From the NCBI GenBank assembly GCA_019359235.1, contig JAHHHT010000045.1:1-58876 (forward strand): DNA of 58,876 nucleotides, given 5' to 3'. The notes beneath the pieces were generated by a model. That model did no database searches and was not told the DNA's origin. It saw only the letters and a program-made list of their open reading frames with translations. The DNA comes from Oscillatoria princeps RMCB-10. GTDB taxonomy: Bacteria; Cyanobacteriota; Cyanobacteriia; Cyanobacteriales; Oscillatoriaceae. Below, one piece after another: positions 9,241 through 18,177 of the stretch (positions within the stretch are counted from its first letter, which is position 1; the number at the start of each line of letters is the position of its first letter). The position numbers and the translations under genes are program-made.

Positions 9241-9807
9241 CTAAGCAAAGATTCGGGCGAGAGGGCAGGTAAAACCGGGCAGCAGCGGGCTTGTCAGCTC
9301 GTCATTCCTAAAGAGGGTTGCCACAAGCTTTAGAGTGGCTTGTTCGCGGCGGTAGACTTCAATTTGTTGCAAGCGCCAGTCGGCAATCCAGTATTCCTGC
9401 ACCCCCCGCGATGAGTAGAGCTTCAGCTTGGCTTCTCTGTCTCGCCGTTCATTTTCCACACCTGGGGAGAGAACCTCTACAATTAGCTCTGGCGAGCCGG
9501 TTAAATGCCCCGCCTCATCGATCAAAGCAGCGAATCTTTCATTGCTAGCCCAGACAATATCGGGTATGACATTATCCGCATCCGTAAAAATAATTCCCGG
9601 TGCCGGTGCGGTTTGTCCTAAACCAGTAGACTGCGACCAAGCATCAAGTGCGGAGTAAATTCTGCCACCAGTTTTTTGATGGCCCCAGTGCGGTGCTCTT
9701 GTCACAAATAACTCTCCATCGATAATTTCATAGCGGTTGCCGTTGTCTGGCAACAGATCGAGGTCGGCGGCAGTCCAGCGTACCCTCTCAGTTGTGGTCT
9801 GGCTCAT
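9241..9807 (-). CDS. Uma2-family (DUF820) putative nuclease
   Basis: A 188-residue PD-(D/E)XK-fold protein of a family hugely expanded in cyanobacteria. The motifs are RYEIIDGELFV near residues 25-35, PDIVWAS (metal-binding D), PELIVEVLSPG (catalytic E) and RREAK-like KLKLYSSRGVQEYWIAD. These contain the conserved D, E-x-x and K. The biological role is unknown; many copies are thought to be mobile or defensive. It follows cupA in the same direction, separated by a GC-rich palindromic repeat, and is probably an insertion between the cupA operon and the fasciclin gene. Confidence 0.92.
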   Translation of the reverse strand: MSQTTTERVRWTAADLDLLPDNGNRYEIIDGELFVTRAPHWGHQKTGGRIYSALDAWSQSTGLGQTAPAPGIIFTDADNVIPDIVWASNERFAALIDEAGHLTGSPELIVEVLSPGVENERRDREAKLKLYSSRGVQEYWIADWRLQQIEVYRREQATLKLVATLFRNDELTSPLLPGFTCPLARIFA

Positions 9808-9876
9808 ACAAGCACTCCTTGTGGGTGATGCCTACATTATAGGCGATGCGGCGAGTGGTGCCGGCACCGGCTTGAG

Positions 9877-9930
9877 CCCCCCTTTTTTAGGGGGGTTGGG
9901 GGGAGCTGCCCCCCTTTTTTAAGGGGGGTT
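9877..9930. repeat. poly-G/poly-C palindromic repeat
   Basis: Two tandem copies of the CCCCCCTTTTTTAGGGGGG type of palindrome, joined by TTGGGGGGAGCTG. The same class occurs inside the elements at 48848-48995 and 50930-51075 and at 55989-56094. It lies between cupA and the Uma2 gene and can fold into strong hairpins. Confidence 0.8.
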
Positions 9931-9942
9931 GGGCGGATTTGC

Positions 9943-11241
9943 TTACCTGTAATCCTGCCGTTGAATATCCCGGAGGCGAGCTTCAGGACGCTTGAAGCGA
10001 TCCATCTGGGCTTCAAAAAACTTCCGGTTCGCCATCAGATGCTTCGGATTCGGGTCATCTAAAGGATAAAGCAGAGCAGTCCGCAACGCTTGAATCACCG
10101 CAGAGGTGACGCAGTACATCGAGCGCTGGAAACTGATACCGAGCTGGATGAGCATATCATCTTCGCCCCGGCAGTGCTGGCTGTAGTAATCTACCAGATA
10201 GGGCGGCAAGAAGTGCAGCATGTCTTGCATCAGCTGTGTCGGCGGAATGCCGGCAGTCCCCACCGGGAACACGTCGGCATAAAGAATCCCGTAGTGGAAG
10301 TCTTTCTGGTCTTGAGGAACTTGCTTCGCCTGCGCGTTGTAAGACTTCGTACCCCGGAAGGGAGCGGTGCGGTAGAAAACTGCTTCCACATAGGGCAGTG
10401 CCGCTTCGTACAGCCACATGAAGCCCTTGGATTTGGGGATGATTTCGTAGCATTCGCCGCGAATGTAGACGTGGTGGTAGATGGGGCGACCGGCAATCGC
10501 AAAAATCCCGTTGACCAGGAAGTTCATCGCTTCCGGGACGCTTTTAATGCTCCCTTCGTCATAGCGGTCGCTCATTTCAAAGAAAACCGGAGCCATTATC
10601 TCCCAGAACAAGCCCAGATTGGCGTAGTAAGACAGCTGGCGCACCTGTTCGAGGAACATATCTGGGAACAGCTTGTAGAGTCCCAGCATCACCGGATTGA
10701 ACTTGAAATAAGCCTTAATCGCCCGGTCGGCATTGGCTTTGTATTCGTCGGTGTCGAGATAGGGGTCAAACTGCCCGCCCATTCCCCTGTGCCACAGCAT
10801 GGCTCGCATGCAAGCTTCGGCGAATTCCATGTTGATGCGGTCGTGCCACAAGTGGTGAAAGAGCCTGGGCATTTTAAAAGTTTCGCCCTTCTCCATAAAG
10901 GCCAGGAGTTCCGGGTGGGCTGTGGCTTCTCCGCGCCATATCCGCAAATCGGCATCATCCCCGGCATAGTGGTTGTGCCGGTCTAAATACTCCTGGGACA
11001 GGAAATATTTAAAAAACGGAAACGGCTCTAAAAATACTTGCTCGGCAATGTAAAGAAGGTCGCGCCAGTAGAAATCCATCGGCACGGCATAGGCTTTGTA
11101 AAGGCCGATGATTTGCATGAGATTTTCCGGAGTGTCCGGCAGCATCGCGCCACCTGCTTCCAGGCGGTGAATGACTGGGGCAAATTCGTGGCCAGAGGGA
11201 GGCAGTTTAGTAGGAGTAGGCGAAAGAATTACTGCTGTCAT
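9943..11241 (-). CDS. cupA: CO2 hydration protein CupA/ChpY
   Basis: Peripheral subunit of the NDH-1 CO2-uptake complex that hydrates CO2 to bicarbonate at the thylakoid. The 432-residue sequence has the family blocks RLEAGGAMLPDTPENLMQI, WHDRINMEFAEACM, YHHVYIRGECYEIIPKSKG, FRGTKSYNAQAKQVP and GISFQRSMYCVTSAVIQ. From memory these resemble CupA (low-CO2-inducible) more than the shorter CupB. The ndhD and ndhF genes upstream on the same strand support this. The last gene of the CO2-uptake set here is cupA, 95 bp after the cytochrome b561 gene. Confidence 0.93.
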   Translation of the reverse strand: MTAVILSPTPTKLPPSGHEFAPVIHRLEAGGAMLPDTPENLMQIIGLYKAYAVPMDFYWRDLLYIAEQVFLEPFPFFKYFLSQEYLDRHNHYAGDDADLRIWRGEATAHPELLAFMEKGETFKMPRLFHHLWHDRINMEFAEACMRAMLWHRGMGGQFDPYLDTDEYKANADRAIKAYFKFNPVMLGLYKLFPDMFLEQVRQLSYYANLGLFWEIMAPVFFEMSDRYDEGSIKSVPEAMNFLVNGIFAIAGRPIYHHVYIRGECYEIIPKSKGFMWLYEAALPYVEAVFYRTAPFRGTKSYNAQAKQVPQDQKDFHYGILYADVFPVGTAGIPPTQLMQDMLHFLPPYLVDYYSQHCRGEDDMLIQLGISFQRSMYCVTSAVIQALRTALLYPLDDPNPKHLMANRKFFEAQMDRFKRPEARLRDIQRQDYR

Positions 11242-11336
11242 GGAATTTTACTGGTTCTGAGTATTTGGTTTTCAGGTATTATATAAGATGTGAGAGGAAA
11301 AGTGTGAGAAAATTGAATGGCTTAGTTCTCTCGATG

Positions 11337-11906
11337 CTAAAAGGATCTTGTTTTCCTGACCGATTGCCAGAAGCGTCGCCCGGTCGCCCGCAAAAATTTC
11401 CACTGGTCTAGGGCGTGTAAGGCCACAAAAGCCAGAAAGGTGTAGGCCAGCCAAAAGTGCAGGCTTCTGCCCAGATCGGCCAGGGCATTATTCTGAGGGA
11501 AAATATCGGGAAGAGGAATCCCGAAAAACCGCACGTTATTGCTTTTGTAAGAGTTGGATAAAAACCAACCACTGAGGGGAACACCCAGCATAAAAACGTA
11601 AAGGACTGTGTGGAGTGCGACCGTGCGGATTCGCTCGAACTTGGGAAGAGGGCGACCGGCAGGTTTTTGGCCCTGAAGTTTGCGCAACAGTATAAAAATT
11701 CTATTTGTCAGCAAGAGCATAGCAGTCACTCCCAGGGACTTGTGGGAGTCGTACAAAGCAGCTCTGTAGGAGACGCCTCGCTCTAAGGTGGCCATATAAG
11801 TGCCGCCCACAAACAGCAGTGAGTAGATGGCAGCCATCCACCAGTGCACCGCCCACAGATGCTGGGATACGGTCTTCTTTGTTCGGGGTTTAACAAGTGT
11901 TGCCAT
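11337..11906 (-). CDS. cytochrome b561 family protein inside the CO2-uptake operon
   Basis: A 189-residue four-helix membrane protein with the histidine pattern of bacterial b-type cytochrome b561. It has HLWAVHWWMAAIYSLLF in helix 1, DSHKSLGVTAMLLL in helix 2, ALHTVLYVFMLGVPLSGW in helix 3 and LHFWLAYTFLAFVALHALD in helix 4. These suggest di-haem binding. Such proteins pass electrons within the membrane, often to or from quinone. It sits between ndhD and cupA, all on the minus strand, so it may be a redox partner of the NDH-1MS complex; that role is inference. Confidence 0.88.
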   Translation of the reverse strand: MATLVKPRTKKTVSQHLWAVHWWMAAIYSLLFVGGTYMATLERGVSYRAALYDSHKSLGVTAMLLLTNRIFILLRKLQGQKPAGRPLPKFERIRTVALHTVLYVFMLGVPLSGWFLSNSYKSNNVRFFGIPLPDIFPQNNALADLGRSLHFWLAYTFLAFVALHALDQWKFLRATGRRFWQSVRKTRSF

Positions 11907-12133
11907 AGTTTTTCAGGCTTTAGGAAGCAGATTTGACGTTCCGACCCAACCGCAGGGCGTGCGCGAGCCTCAAGGCATCATGCTGTTTCTAAGTCCTGAT
12001 TCACGCCCCATTGAAATTATCCTGCTGTGGCAATCATCCGCCGGGGGATTCATTCCCAGGCTAAGAGCTAAATTCAGCTTGAGCTGGCTGTTGAGCTGAA
12101 ACTCTCAGCCCGGGAGGCTGCAGGGAAGGAGAT

Positions 12134-13660
12134 TTATCGCGTCTCCCTGGGAAACTGAACGGATGGCTGGATCGCGGTAGCGACTTGCTGATTGCTAGTA
12201 GTCTCCACAGCAGCAACCATTGCGGTGGTGGTTGCCTCACTCCAGCGCAAAAGCCACGCCGGCTGCAGTCCCAGTAAGAAGATAATTGCTGCTAAAATGA
12301 GAGCCGGTGTGCGCTCGGGCCAGCGGACTTTGGGATAATATGCCAGAGAGTTATTCAGCCGGCCAAAACAGGTGCGGTTGAGCAGAATTACGAAGTAAAC
12401 TGCGGTTAAGCCAGAGGAAATAATGCACAGGAGGGTTGGCACTGGAAAAGCTGAGAAACTGCCCTGAAACACTAGAAACTCAGCAATAAAGCCCACCATG
12501 CCGGGAATGCCGGCGCTGGCCATGCCGGCCAAAACCAGCAGGGCGCTGGTCAGGGGCAAACCCCGGATGGGATTCATCAGCCCATTGAGTACGTCCAATT
12601 CGCGGGTGCCGACTTTTTTCTCGACGACGCCCACCAAGTGAAACAGTATGGCCAGGATTAAACCGTGACTGACCATCTGCCCGACAGCTCCCAGCAGACT
12701 GAGCGGCGTGCCGGCGGCGGCAGCGACTAGAATATAGCCCATGTGCCCGATAGAGCTGTAAGCCACCATTCGTTTGATGTCTTTTTGGGCGATGGCGCTG
12801 AGTGCGCCGTAGATGACACTCACCACGCCGATAATTGCCAGACCGGGAGCCACAAGGGCCCAGGTTTCAGGAAACAGCTGCAAACCGAACCGCACTAAGC
12901 CATAAGTTCCCAGTTTGGCGAGAATGCCACCCAGCAGAATGGCCACCGGCGGGGAAGCTTCCACATAGGCATCAGGGAGCCAGGTGTGCAGGGGAACCAG
13001 GGGGATTTTGATGCCGAAACCCACCAGCAGCACGGTTATCAGCACCAGCTGCGTCGTCAGGGGCAAGTCGCCGGTGGCGATGGAGTTCCAGTCGAAGCTG
13101 CCCGATCCGCTCAGCCACGCCATCCCCAGAAATCCTGCTAAAATCAGGATTCCGGAAACAGCGGTGTAGATGAGAAACTTCATAGCTGCGTAGCCGCGCT
13201 TCTCACCGCCCCAGATCGCTATCAGCAGGTACAGGGGAATGAGTTCCAGCTCGTAAAACAGGACAAACAGCAGCAAATTCTGGGCGACAAAAGCGCCGGC
13301 AATAGCGGAATTGACGAGGAGAATCAAAGGATAGTAGAGCCGGGGGCGCTCAACTCCTTCGCCACTCCCATAGATGGCAATCCAGGTCAGCAGAGCGCTT
13401 AGCACCAGCAGCGGCAAGGACAAACCGTCAGCACCCAGACTGTAGCTAAGACCTAACTGTGGAATCCAGGGCAAATACTCTTGGAACTGCAATCCAGAAG
13501 CGGTTAAGTCAAACTGGCGCAACAGCCAAAAATTCCAGAGGAGGATGCCGCTTGCGAACGCCAGGGCGATAAAACGCAGCCGGTTTGCCGTGTGGTTTCC
13601 GGGCAAAAACCCGACAGCCGCAGCCCCCACCACGGGCAACCATATCAAGGTACTGAGCAT
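12134..13660 (-). CDS. ndhD3: NADH dehydrogenase-like subunit NdhD, CO2-uptake type (NdhD3-like)
   Basis: A 508-residue proton-pumping antiporter-type subunit with about 14 membrane helices. The family hallmarks are present: the conserved glutamate in LLFVLFYELELIPLYLLI, the lysine-bearing helix GFGIKIPLVPLHTWLPDAYVEASP cut here as GIKIPLVPLHTWLPDA, and AQKDIKRMVAYSSIGHMGYI. In cyanobacteria NdhD3/D4 belong to CO2-uptake NDH-1 complexes. The CupA-like gene downstream and NdhF3-like gene upstream point to the inducible D3 type. The D3 versus D4 distinction is inferred from context. Confidence 0.92.
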   Translation of the reverse strand: MLSTLIWLPVVGAAAVGFLPGNHTANRLRFIALAFASGILLWNFWLLRQFDLTASGLQFQEYLPWIPQLGLSYSLGADGLSLPLLVLSALLTWIAIYGSGEGVERPRLYYPLILLVNSAIAGAFVAQNLLLFVLFYELELIPLYLLIAIWGGEKRGYAAMKFLIYTAVSGILILAGFLGMAWLSGSGSFDWNSIATGDLPLTTQLVLITVLLVGFGIKIPLVPLHTWLPDAYVEASPPVAILLGGILAKLGTYGLVRFGLQLFPETWALVAPGLAIIGVVSVIYGALSAIAQKDIKRMVAYSSIGHMGYILVAAAAGTPLSLLGAVGQMVSHGLILAILFHLVGVVEKKVGTRELDVLNGLMNPIRGLPLTSALLVLAGMASAGIPGMVGFIAEFLVFQGSFSAFPVPTLLCIISSGLTAVYFVILLNRTCFGRLNNSLAYYPKVRWPERTPALILAAIIFLLGLQPAWLLRWSEATTTAMVAAVETTSNQQVATAIQPSVQFPRETR

Positions 13661-13744
13661 ATTGCGATTCGGCTCCTGTAGAAACGTTGTCTCTCGTTAT
13701 CTGAAGTTCCCAGGGTGAGCTGGGAACGATAAATTGAGCGAGGG

Positions 13745-14515
13745 CTAGCTAACCACAGTTATTGTTCCGGTATCCAAATCGTAATACCCCCCTACGACTT
13801 TCAGTTTTCCTTCGTTAATTAATTGAGAGATGACTGGAGAGGCTTTTAACTTTTCTGCTTGATACAGGACATTCGCTTTTGTGGCGTTCTCAAGCGGGTC
13901 GCCAGACTGTCCTTTGGATTTGTCTGCAGCCGGTTTAATGGCCTCTAGCAAGCTGGCAATTTGACCGGGTACTTGAGCGCCTTTGATTGTGGCGTCTACC
14001 GCGCCACATTTTTCATGACCGATTACCATTATCACTTTCGCCCCTAATACTAAGGTGCCAAATTCAAGACTGCCAATCTCCTCGGGAGTGGCGATATTAC
14101 CGGCTACGCGGCAGACAAATAAGTCCCCAAGTCCCTGGTCAAAGACAATCTCCGACGGCACCCGCGAGTCGGCACAGCCGAGAATCGCCGCAAATGGATT
14201 CTGACCTTTGGCAACTTCTGTCAGACGTGCCATGTCTTGGTTGGGACTTGTACGTTTGTTGGCAACAAAGCGCTGGTTCCCCTCCATTAACTTTTGCAAA
14301 ATCTGATCGGGGGTCATCTCATTAGGGTTAATGGCTATTGGGGAAGCTGCCCCCTTGGGTGCTTCGGAAACAGCCCCCTTGGTTGGTTCGGAAACAGCCT
14401 CATTTTTATTGCTGCAGCCGAGTCCTACTGTCAGCGCCCCTGTCCCGATCGCGCCTGCGCCTAATTTGAGCAAATTTCGTCTGGAAAGAGGCAGCCTCTG
14501 ATTTTTACCGCTCAT
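13745..14515 (-). CDS. beta-type carbonic anhydrase, Tat-exported lipoprotein
   Basis: Interconverts CO2 and bicarbonate. The 256-residue protein starts with a twin-arginine signal (LSRRNLLKLGAGAIG) ending in a lipobox-like GLGC with Cys34, so it is probably a membrane-anchored lipoprotein outside the cytosol, in lumen or periplasm. The zinc-site motifs of beta-carbonic anhydrase are intact: CADSRVPSE (Cys114, Asp116, Arg118) and GHEKCGAV (His167, Cys170). It lies between ndhF and ndhD in the same direction. This recalls EcaB, a beta-CA reported to affect CupA/CupB-dependent CO2 uptake in Synechocystis, but here the gene is embedded in the operon. Confidence 0.94.
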   Translation of the reverse strand: MSGKNQRLPLSRRNLLKLGAGAIGTGALTVGLGCSNKNEAVSEPTKGAVSEAPKGAASPIAINPNEMTPDQILQKLMEGNQRFVANKRTSPNQDMARLTEVAKGQNPFAAILGCADSRVPSEIVFDQGLGDLFVCRVAGNIATPEEIGSLEFGTLVLGAKVIMVIGHEKCGAVDATIKGAQVPGQIASLLEAIKPAADKSKGQSGDPLENATKANVLYQAEKLKASPVISQLINEGKLKVVGGYYDLDTGTITVVS

Positions 14516-14627
14516 GTTCTCCTCTGTTAATTTGACAATTTAATTTTTCGCTAATACTCTACCATGAATTTGATATTTTAGATTGAACAGTCAATCTAAA
14601 ATATCACATCTAAGCTCTCAAATCACT

Positions 14628-16499
14628 TCAGCCGGCTCCCACAATCAGGGAAAGGCGAGACAGAAATGGCCAGCTCACCACAAGTCCGATGAACGCGGTT
14701 CCGACCAGGATGGTCAGGACGTAAAACTGACTCTGACCGGAGACGCTGTACCTCAAGCTCTGCCCGCCAAACAGAGTGGCCAAGCCTACGAAGTTCACCA
14801 CCCCATCCACGATGTAGCGGTCAAGCCAGTAGATAACTTTTGAAACTGAATCGACGACAAACACGATACTGAGGCGGTAAAGCTTGGCGGTGTAGAAGTC
14901 GTAGGCAAAAAAGTCTTGCAGGGACTTGGAGCCGAATTGCACCGGCTTGGGCCAGCTGTCATTCAGGTAAATCACCGCCCCTGCGCCGCAACCTATGGCG
15001 CTGGAGGCTAGCAGCAAGCCGGCAGCGGTTTTATCGAGGGTTGCCCAGTCTGGCAGCAAGTGCCACTGGAGCAGCAGCAGCGGAACGTGCAGGGTAAAGC
15101 CGGCCAAAACGACCATCGGCAAGGCCATTGGCCAGTGCACCTCGGGCGAGCGCTCGGTCATTTGCTTGGATTTGCCGGCAAAAATCAGGCCAAACTCGCG
15201 GGTGACGCTGAAGGCGGTTAAGGCGTTAACCAGGAGCAAGACTCCCACCAGCAGGGGTTGGGTGGCCCACAGGTTGTCGGCCATTTGCAGCAGCGCCCAG
15301 AAGCAGCCGAGAGGGGGCACAGCGATCAAGCCGGCAGCGCCGACGATATAGCACAGCCCGGATATGGGCCGGCGCGACCAAAGACCGCCATACTGGCTGA
15401 GGTCTTGGGTGATGCTGTTCCAGACGATGGTGCCGGTGCTCATCACCAGGAGGGCCATTGAAACCGCGTAGGTGAGCAGCAACATCAGGGCTGTTTCGTC
15501 CAGTCGCGTCCCCACGGCGATAAACACCAAGCCCATGTAAGCGCTGACGGAGTAGGACAGGGAGCGCTTGATGTCAATCTGGGCGATGGCGATTGAGGAA
15601 GCGCCAACTGCTGTGACTGCGCCGATCGAGATCATTACCGCACTAGCCACCGGCGACAGGGCTAAAACGGGTTGCAGTTTAATCAGCACCCACGCGCCGG
15701 TGGCCACCACTACTGAGCTCCGCAAGATGGTAGAGGGGACTGGCCCTTCCATCGCTTCATCCAGCCACAGGTGCAGGGGAAACTGGGCGCACTTGGCCAA
15801 AGGGCCGGCGATTAATGCCAGACTGAGCAGGGTAGCCACTTTCGGGTCGAGAGTGGCAGTCTGCGCCCACTGCGCCAGTTCGCTATAGTTCCAGGTTCCT
15901 GCCAGGGGCAACAGGGCCACCACCCCCATGAGCAGGATTAAATCTCCCACCCGCTTGGTGAGGAAAGCGTCGCGGGCACCTGTGACCACCAGGGTCTGGC
16001 TGAACCACAGCCCGACTAGCAGGTATGTCCCCAGGGTGAGGATTTCCAAAATTACATAGCTAAAGAATAAGGAGTTGCACAGGACTAGGGAACACATGCC
16101 GGCTTCAAACAGTCCCAGCAGGGAATAGAAGCGGGCCCAGCCCCAGTCCATCTCCATGTACCCGACCGCGTAAATCTGCGCCAGCAGGTTCAAGCCGGTG
16201 ACTAAGAGCATTGCCCCGACACTGACCGAGGAGATTTCCAGGTCAATAGAGAGGTTCAAACCGGCAGCACTCAGCCAGGTTACAGAGAGCTGTTGCGCCG
16301 GCTGGTTCCAGGTGGCCAGCAGGGCGAACAAGCTGTGCGCGAACGCCAGCAAGGTCATTAATAAGTTGACGTACCCTGCCGGTCTTGGCCCACTGCGCCT
16401 GATAAGTCCAGGCGACCAAGCCCCGGCGAAAAGCCCACCGATTAAGGCATAGCAAGGGACTAACCAAACGCTCTCAAGCAGGAACTGAGCCATCCGCAT
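14628..16499 (-). CDS. ndhF3: NADH dehydrogenase-like subunit NdhF, CO2-uptake type (NdhF3-like)
   Basis: A 623-residue polytopic antiporter-like subunit of the NDH-1 complex. It starts FLLESVWLVPCYALIGGLFA and carries RRSGPRPAGYVNLLMTLL, KCAQFPLHLWLDEAMEGPVP and AIAQIDIKRSLSYSVSAYMG. The last of these holds the lysine of the antiporter fold. NdhF3/F4 proteins are shorter than respiratory NdhF1, and this one fits. It is the first gene of the minus-strand set ndhF, carbonic anhydrase, ndhD, b561, cupA. A second ATG six bases downstream (16493) is an equally good start. Confidence 0.93.
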   Translation of the reverse strand: MRMAQFLLESVWLVPCYALIGGLFAGAWSPGLIRRSGPRPAGYVNLLMTLLAFAHSLFALLATWNQPAQQLSVTWLSAAGLNLSIDLEISSVSVGAMLLVTGLNLLAQIYAVGYMEMDWGWARFYSLLGLFEAGMCSLVLCNSLFFSYVILEILTLGTYLLVGLWFSQTLVVTGARDAFLTKRVGDLILLMGVVALLPLAGTWNYSELAQWAQTATLDPKVATLLSLALIAGPLAKCAQFPLHLWLDEAMEGPVPSTILRSSVVVATGAWVLIKLQPVLALSPVASAVMISIGAVTAVGASSIAIAQIDIKRSLSYSVSAYMGLVFIAVGTRLDETALMLLLTYAVSMALLVMSTGTIVWNSITQDLSQYGGLWSRRPISGLCYIVGAAGLIAVPPLGCFWALLQMADNLWATQPLLVGVLLLVNALTAFSVTREFGLIFAGKSKQMTERSPEVHWPMALPMVVLAGFTLHVPLLLLQWHLLPDWATLDKTAAGLLLASSAIGCGAGAVIYLNDSWPKPVQFGSKSLQDFFAYDFYTAKLYRLSIVFVVDSVSKVIYWLDRYIVDGVVNFVGLATLFGGQSLRYSVSGQSQFYVLTILVGTAFIGLVVSWPFLSRLSLIVGAG

Positions 16500-17403
16500 T
16501 ACCTCTGATCAGCCAAAAACATAGAGAAACTTTGGGCCCAACCCTGAGGTTGTCCCAGTCAGCCCGCGAGCCGGGCGAAGGCAGGTTAATGTTTACTTAA
16601 GATTCCCCTTACAGATTATCTTGAGATGGCTGCAAATTCTCTTTCCGATCTAAAGAATTCGGCGATGGTAACTGTAATCAAAACTTATGACACGGCGTTA
16701 ATCGGGCGTCCTGCTGAGCATTAATCCCTAACCATTTTTCAGCCATTACAAAAACCAATGGTAATCATTGATTATTTTCTATAGAACGGGTTTAATCTCC
16801 TTGAAGCAAAGGTGAGATGCTTAGCGGAGCGCAAAAGTCAATAGGTTTTTCAGAGAAATCACCATAAGTGGGCACGATCTAAGTGACCGCCCAAAATTTA
16901 GTCGGGGCCGAGCGGCAGCGGCGGTAAGTAATTGTACTTGGGCCAGCAGGCGTCTGTCAGGGGGGATGTGGCGCATAAGGGGAGGCGCAGCCCGCGCCGG
17001 CGCGTCCGGAAAGGTCAGTATTGCGCGATCCCAGCCTGTTAGGGGGCACCATAGCAACCTGAAAGGTGTCTCCATATGTGGAAATAGGTGATAGAGGTGA
17101 GCCGGCGCTGCCATTAAAGCTCATTTATAAAGAAAAAGTGAAGCCACAAGAAACCGGGTTTCTTGTACTGGGTCAGCCGGAAAACTGAGCCCTCCTGCAA
17201 AAGAAACCCGGTTTCTGGCCCCCATTCATGCTTAACAATTACTTTATAAATCAGCTCTTACTGCCCTTGCCCTAACTGCGCCACCTCTGGCCAAGTTGGG
17301 AATTCCCTGAAATACATGGGAATTGCACACAGGTGCATCACTGCCAAAAAAAACCAGACCCGGTTTCTGGAGCTGTCCACTTTTCAACAGCAGTGAGTCT
17401 ATC
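16500..17403. other. regulatory and gene-free region upstream of the CO2-uptake operon
   Basis: No convincing gene. It should hold the promoter of the minus-strand ndhF operon. A perfect inverted repeat, CAATG-N5-CATTG (16756-16770), lies about 260 bp upstream of ndhF. Two arms of the AGAAACCSGGTTTCT repeat lie at 17149-17164 and 17201-17216 and can pair across 36 bases. Confidence 0.5.
16756..16770. promoter_or_regulatory. inverted repeat, candidate operator of the CO2-uptake operon
   Basis: CAATG-GTAAT-CATTG is a perfect 5-bp inverted repeat with 5-bp spacer, in an AT-rich stretch upstream of ndhF. CO2-uptake operons are controlled by LysR-type regulators (NdhR/CcmR, CmpR), whose sites are interrupted dyads. 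This sequence does not exactly match the site I remember for NdhR, so it is only a candidate. Confidence 0.25.
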
Positions 17404-17802
17404 GTGGCAAACTTAACTCCTCGGCACAAATCGCAGTTTATTTCAATCCCCGATCTCAATTCGCGCAAACGAGCGCTGCGCGACCTGTACACAAGAACAC
17501 TTTCCCAGACATTGGCTGTATTCGGCCCCAGAGAAAACCGCAATAACCGGCACCGCCCTGTTGCAGCGGGGAACCGGCAGCCACCCGATCCCGAAAAGCA
17601 GGGCAATCGGGACAGCACCGCCCAAAGCCAGCCCATTCAGGGTTCAGGGACGGATGCGCCCGATTCCGAAAGGGCCGGCATGATTTGGCTGGAGAAGATC
17701 GTTTTATTGGTTGCCCTGATTTTGCTGGGGATTGCCGCAGTCAATACCGCAATTGCCATTTATCCCCAGGAAAATCCCCAACGCCAGGAAGTTCTACAGT
17801 AG
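17404..17802 (+). CDS. possible small single-pass membrane protein
   Basis: Unrecognised. From a GTG at 17404 the frame codes for about 132 residues. They comprise a basic N-terminal part, a hydrophilic middle rich in N, R, P and D, and one convincing membrane helix near the end (WLEKIVLLVALILLGIAAV) followed by a short tail. No good ribosome-binding site is seen. A shorter version from the ATG at 17680 would be little more than the membrane helix. Coding status is uncertain. Confidence 0.35.
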   Translation: MANLTPRHKSQFISIPDLNSRKRALRDLYTRTLSQTLAVFGPRENRNNRHRPVAAGNRQPPDPEKQGNRDSTAQSQPIQGSGTDAPDSERAGMIWLEKIVLLVALILLGIAAVNTAIAIYPQENPQRQEVLQ

Positions 17803-18177
17803 TGGGAGCTTGGCCTGACGCCGGCCTGCCGGTAAAGTGCCGCGCCTGCTTCCAGAAACCCGGTTTCTCCGAAAAAACCGGGTTTTCAGTTTATTAATTT
17901 CAACACACCAGAGGTCACGAAGGTGTTTTTAGAGAAAGCCGGTTTCTAGTGCTGAAGTAGGAAGCGCAATAACTTTTCCGCTAATTATTTATACTTAGCC
18001 AGATAAGAGTTGGGACAAACGCTGGACTTTGAGAATTAGAACAGCCTTTTTGAAAATTACGGAAACGGCGGGTGGGGTTCATCAAATCTTTACAATTGAC
18101 CGCTGAACTTTAATAAGACTAAAAAAAAAATCTGAAAATAACCTGCTAAAATACTAGCAAATCAGGCAAAAAGCTGG

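Noticed and set aside
10090-10986. 298-codon plus-strand frame across the CO2 hydration protein gene
   Set aside because: Complementary-strand shadow of cupA; His/Val/Gln-rich translation with no motif.
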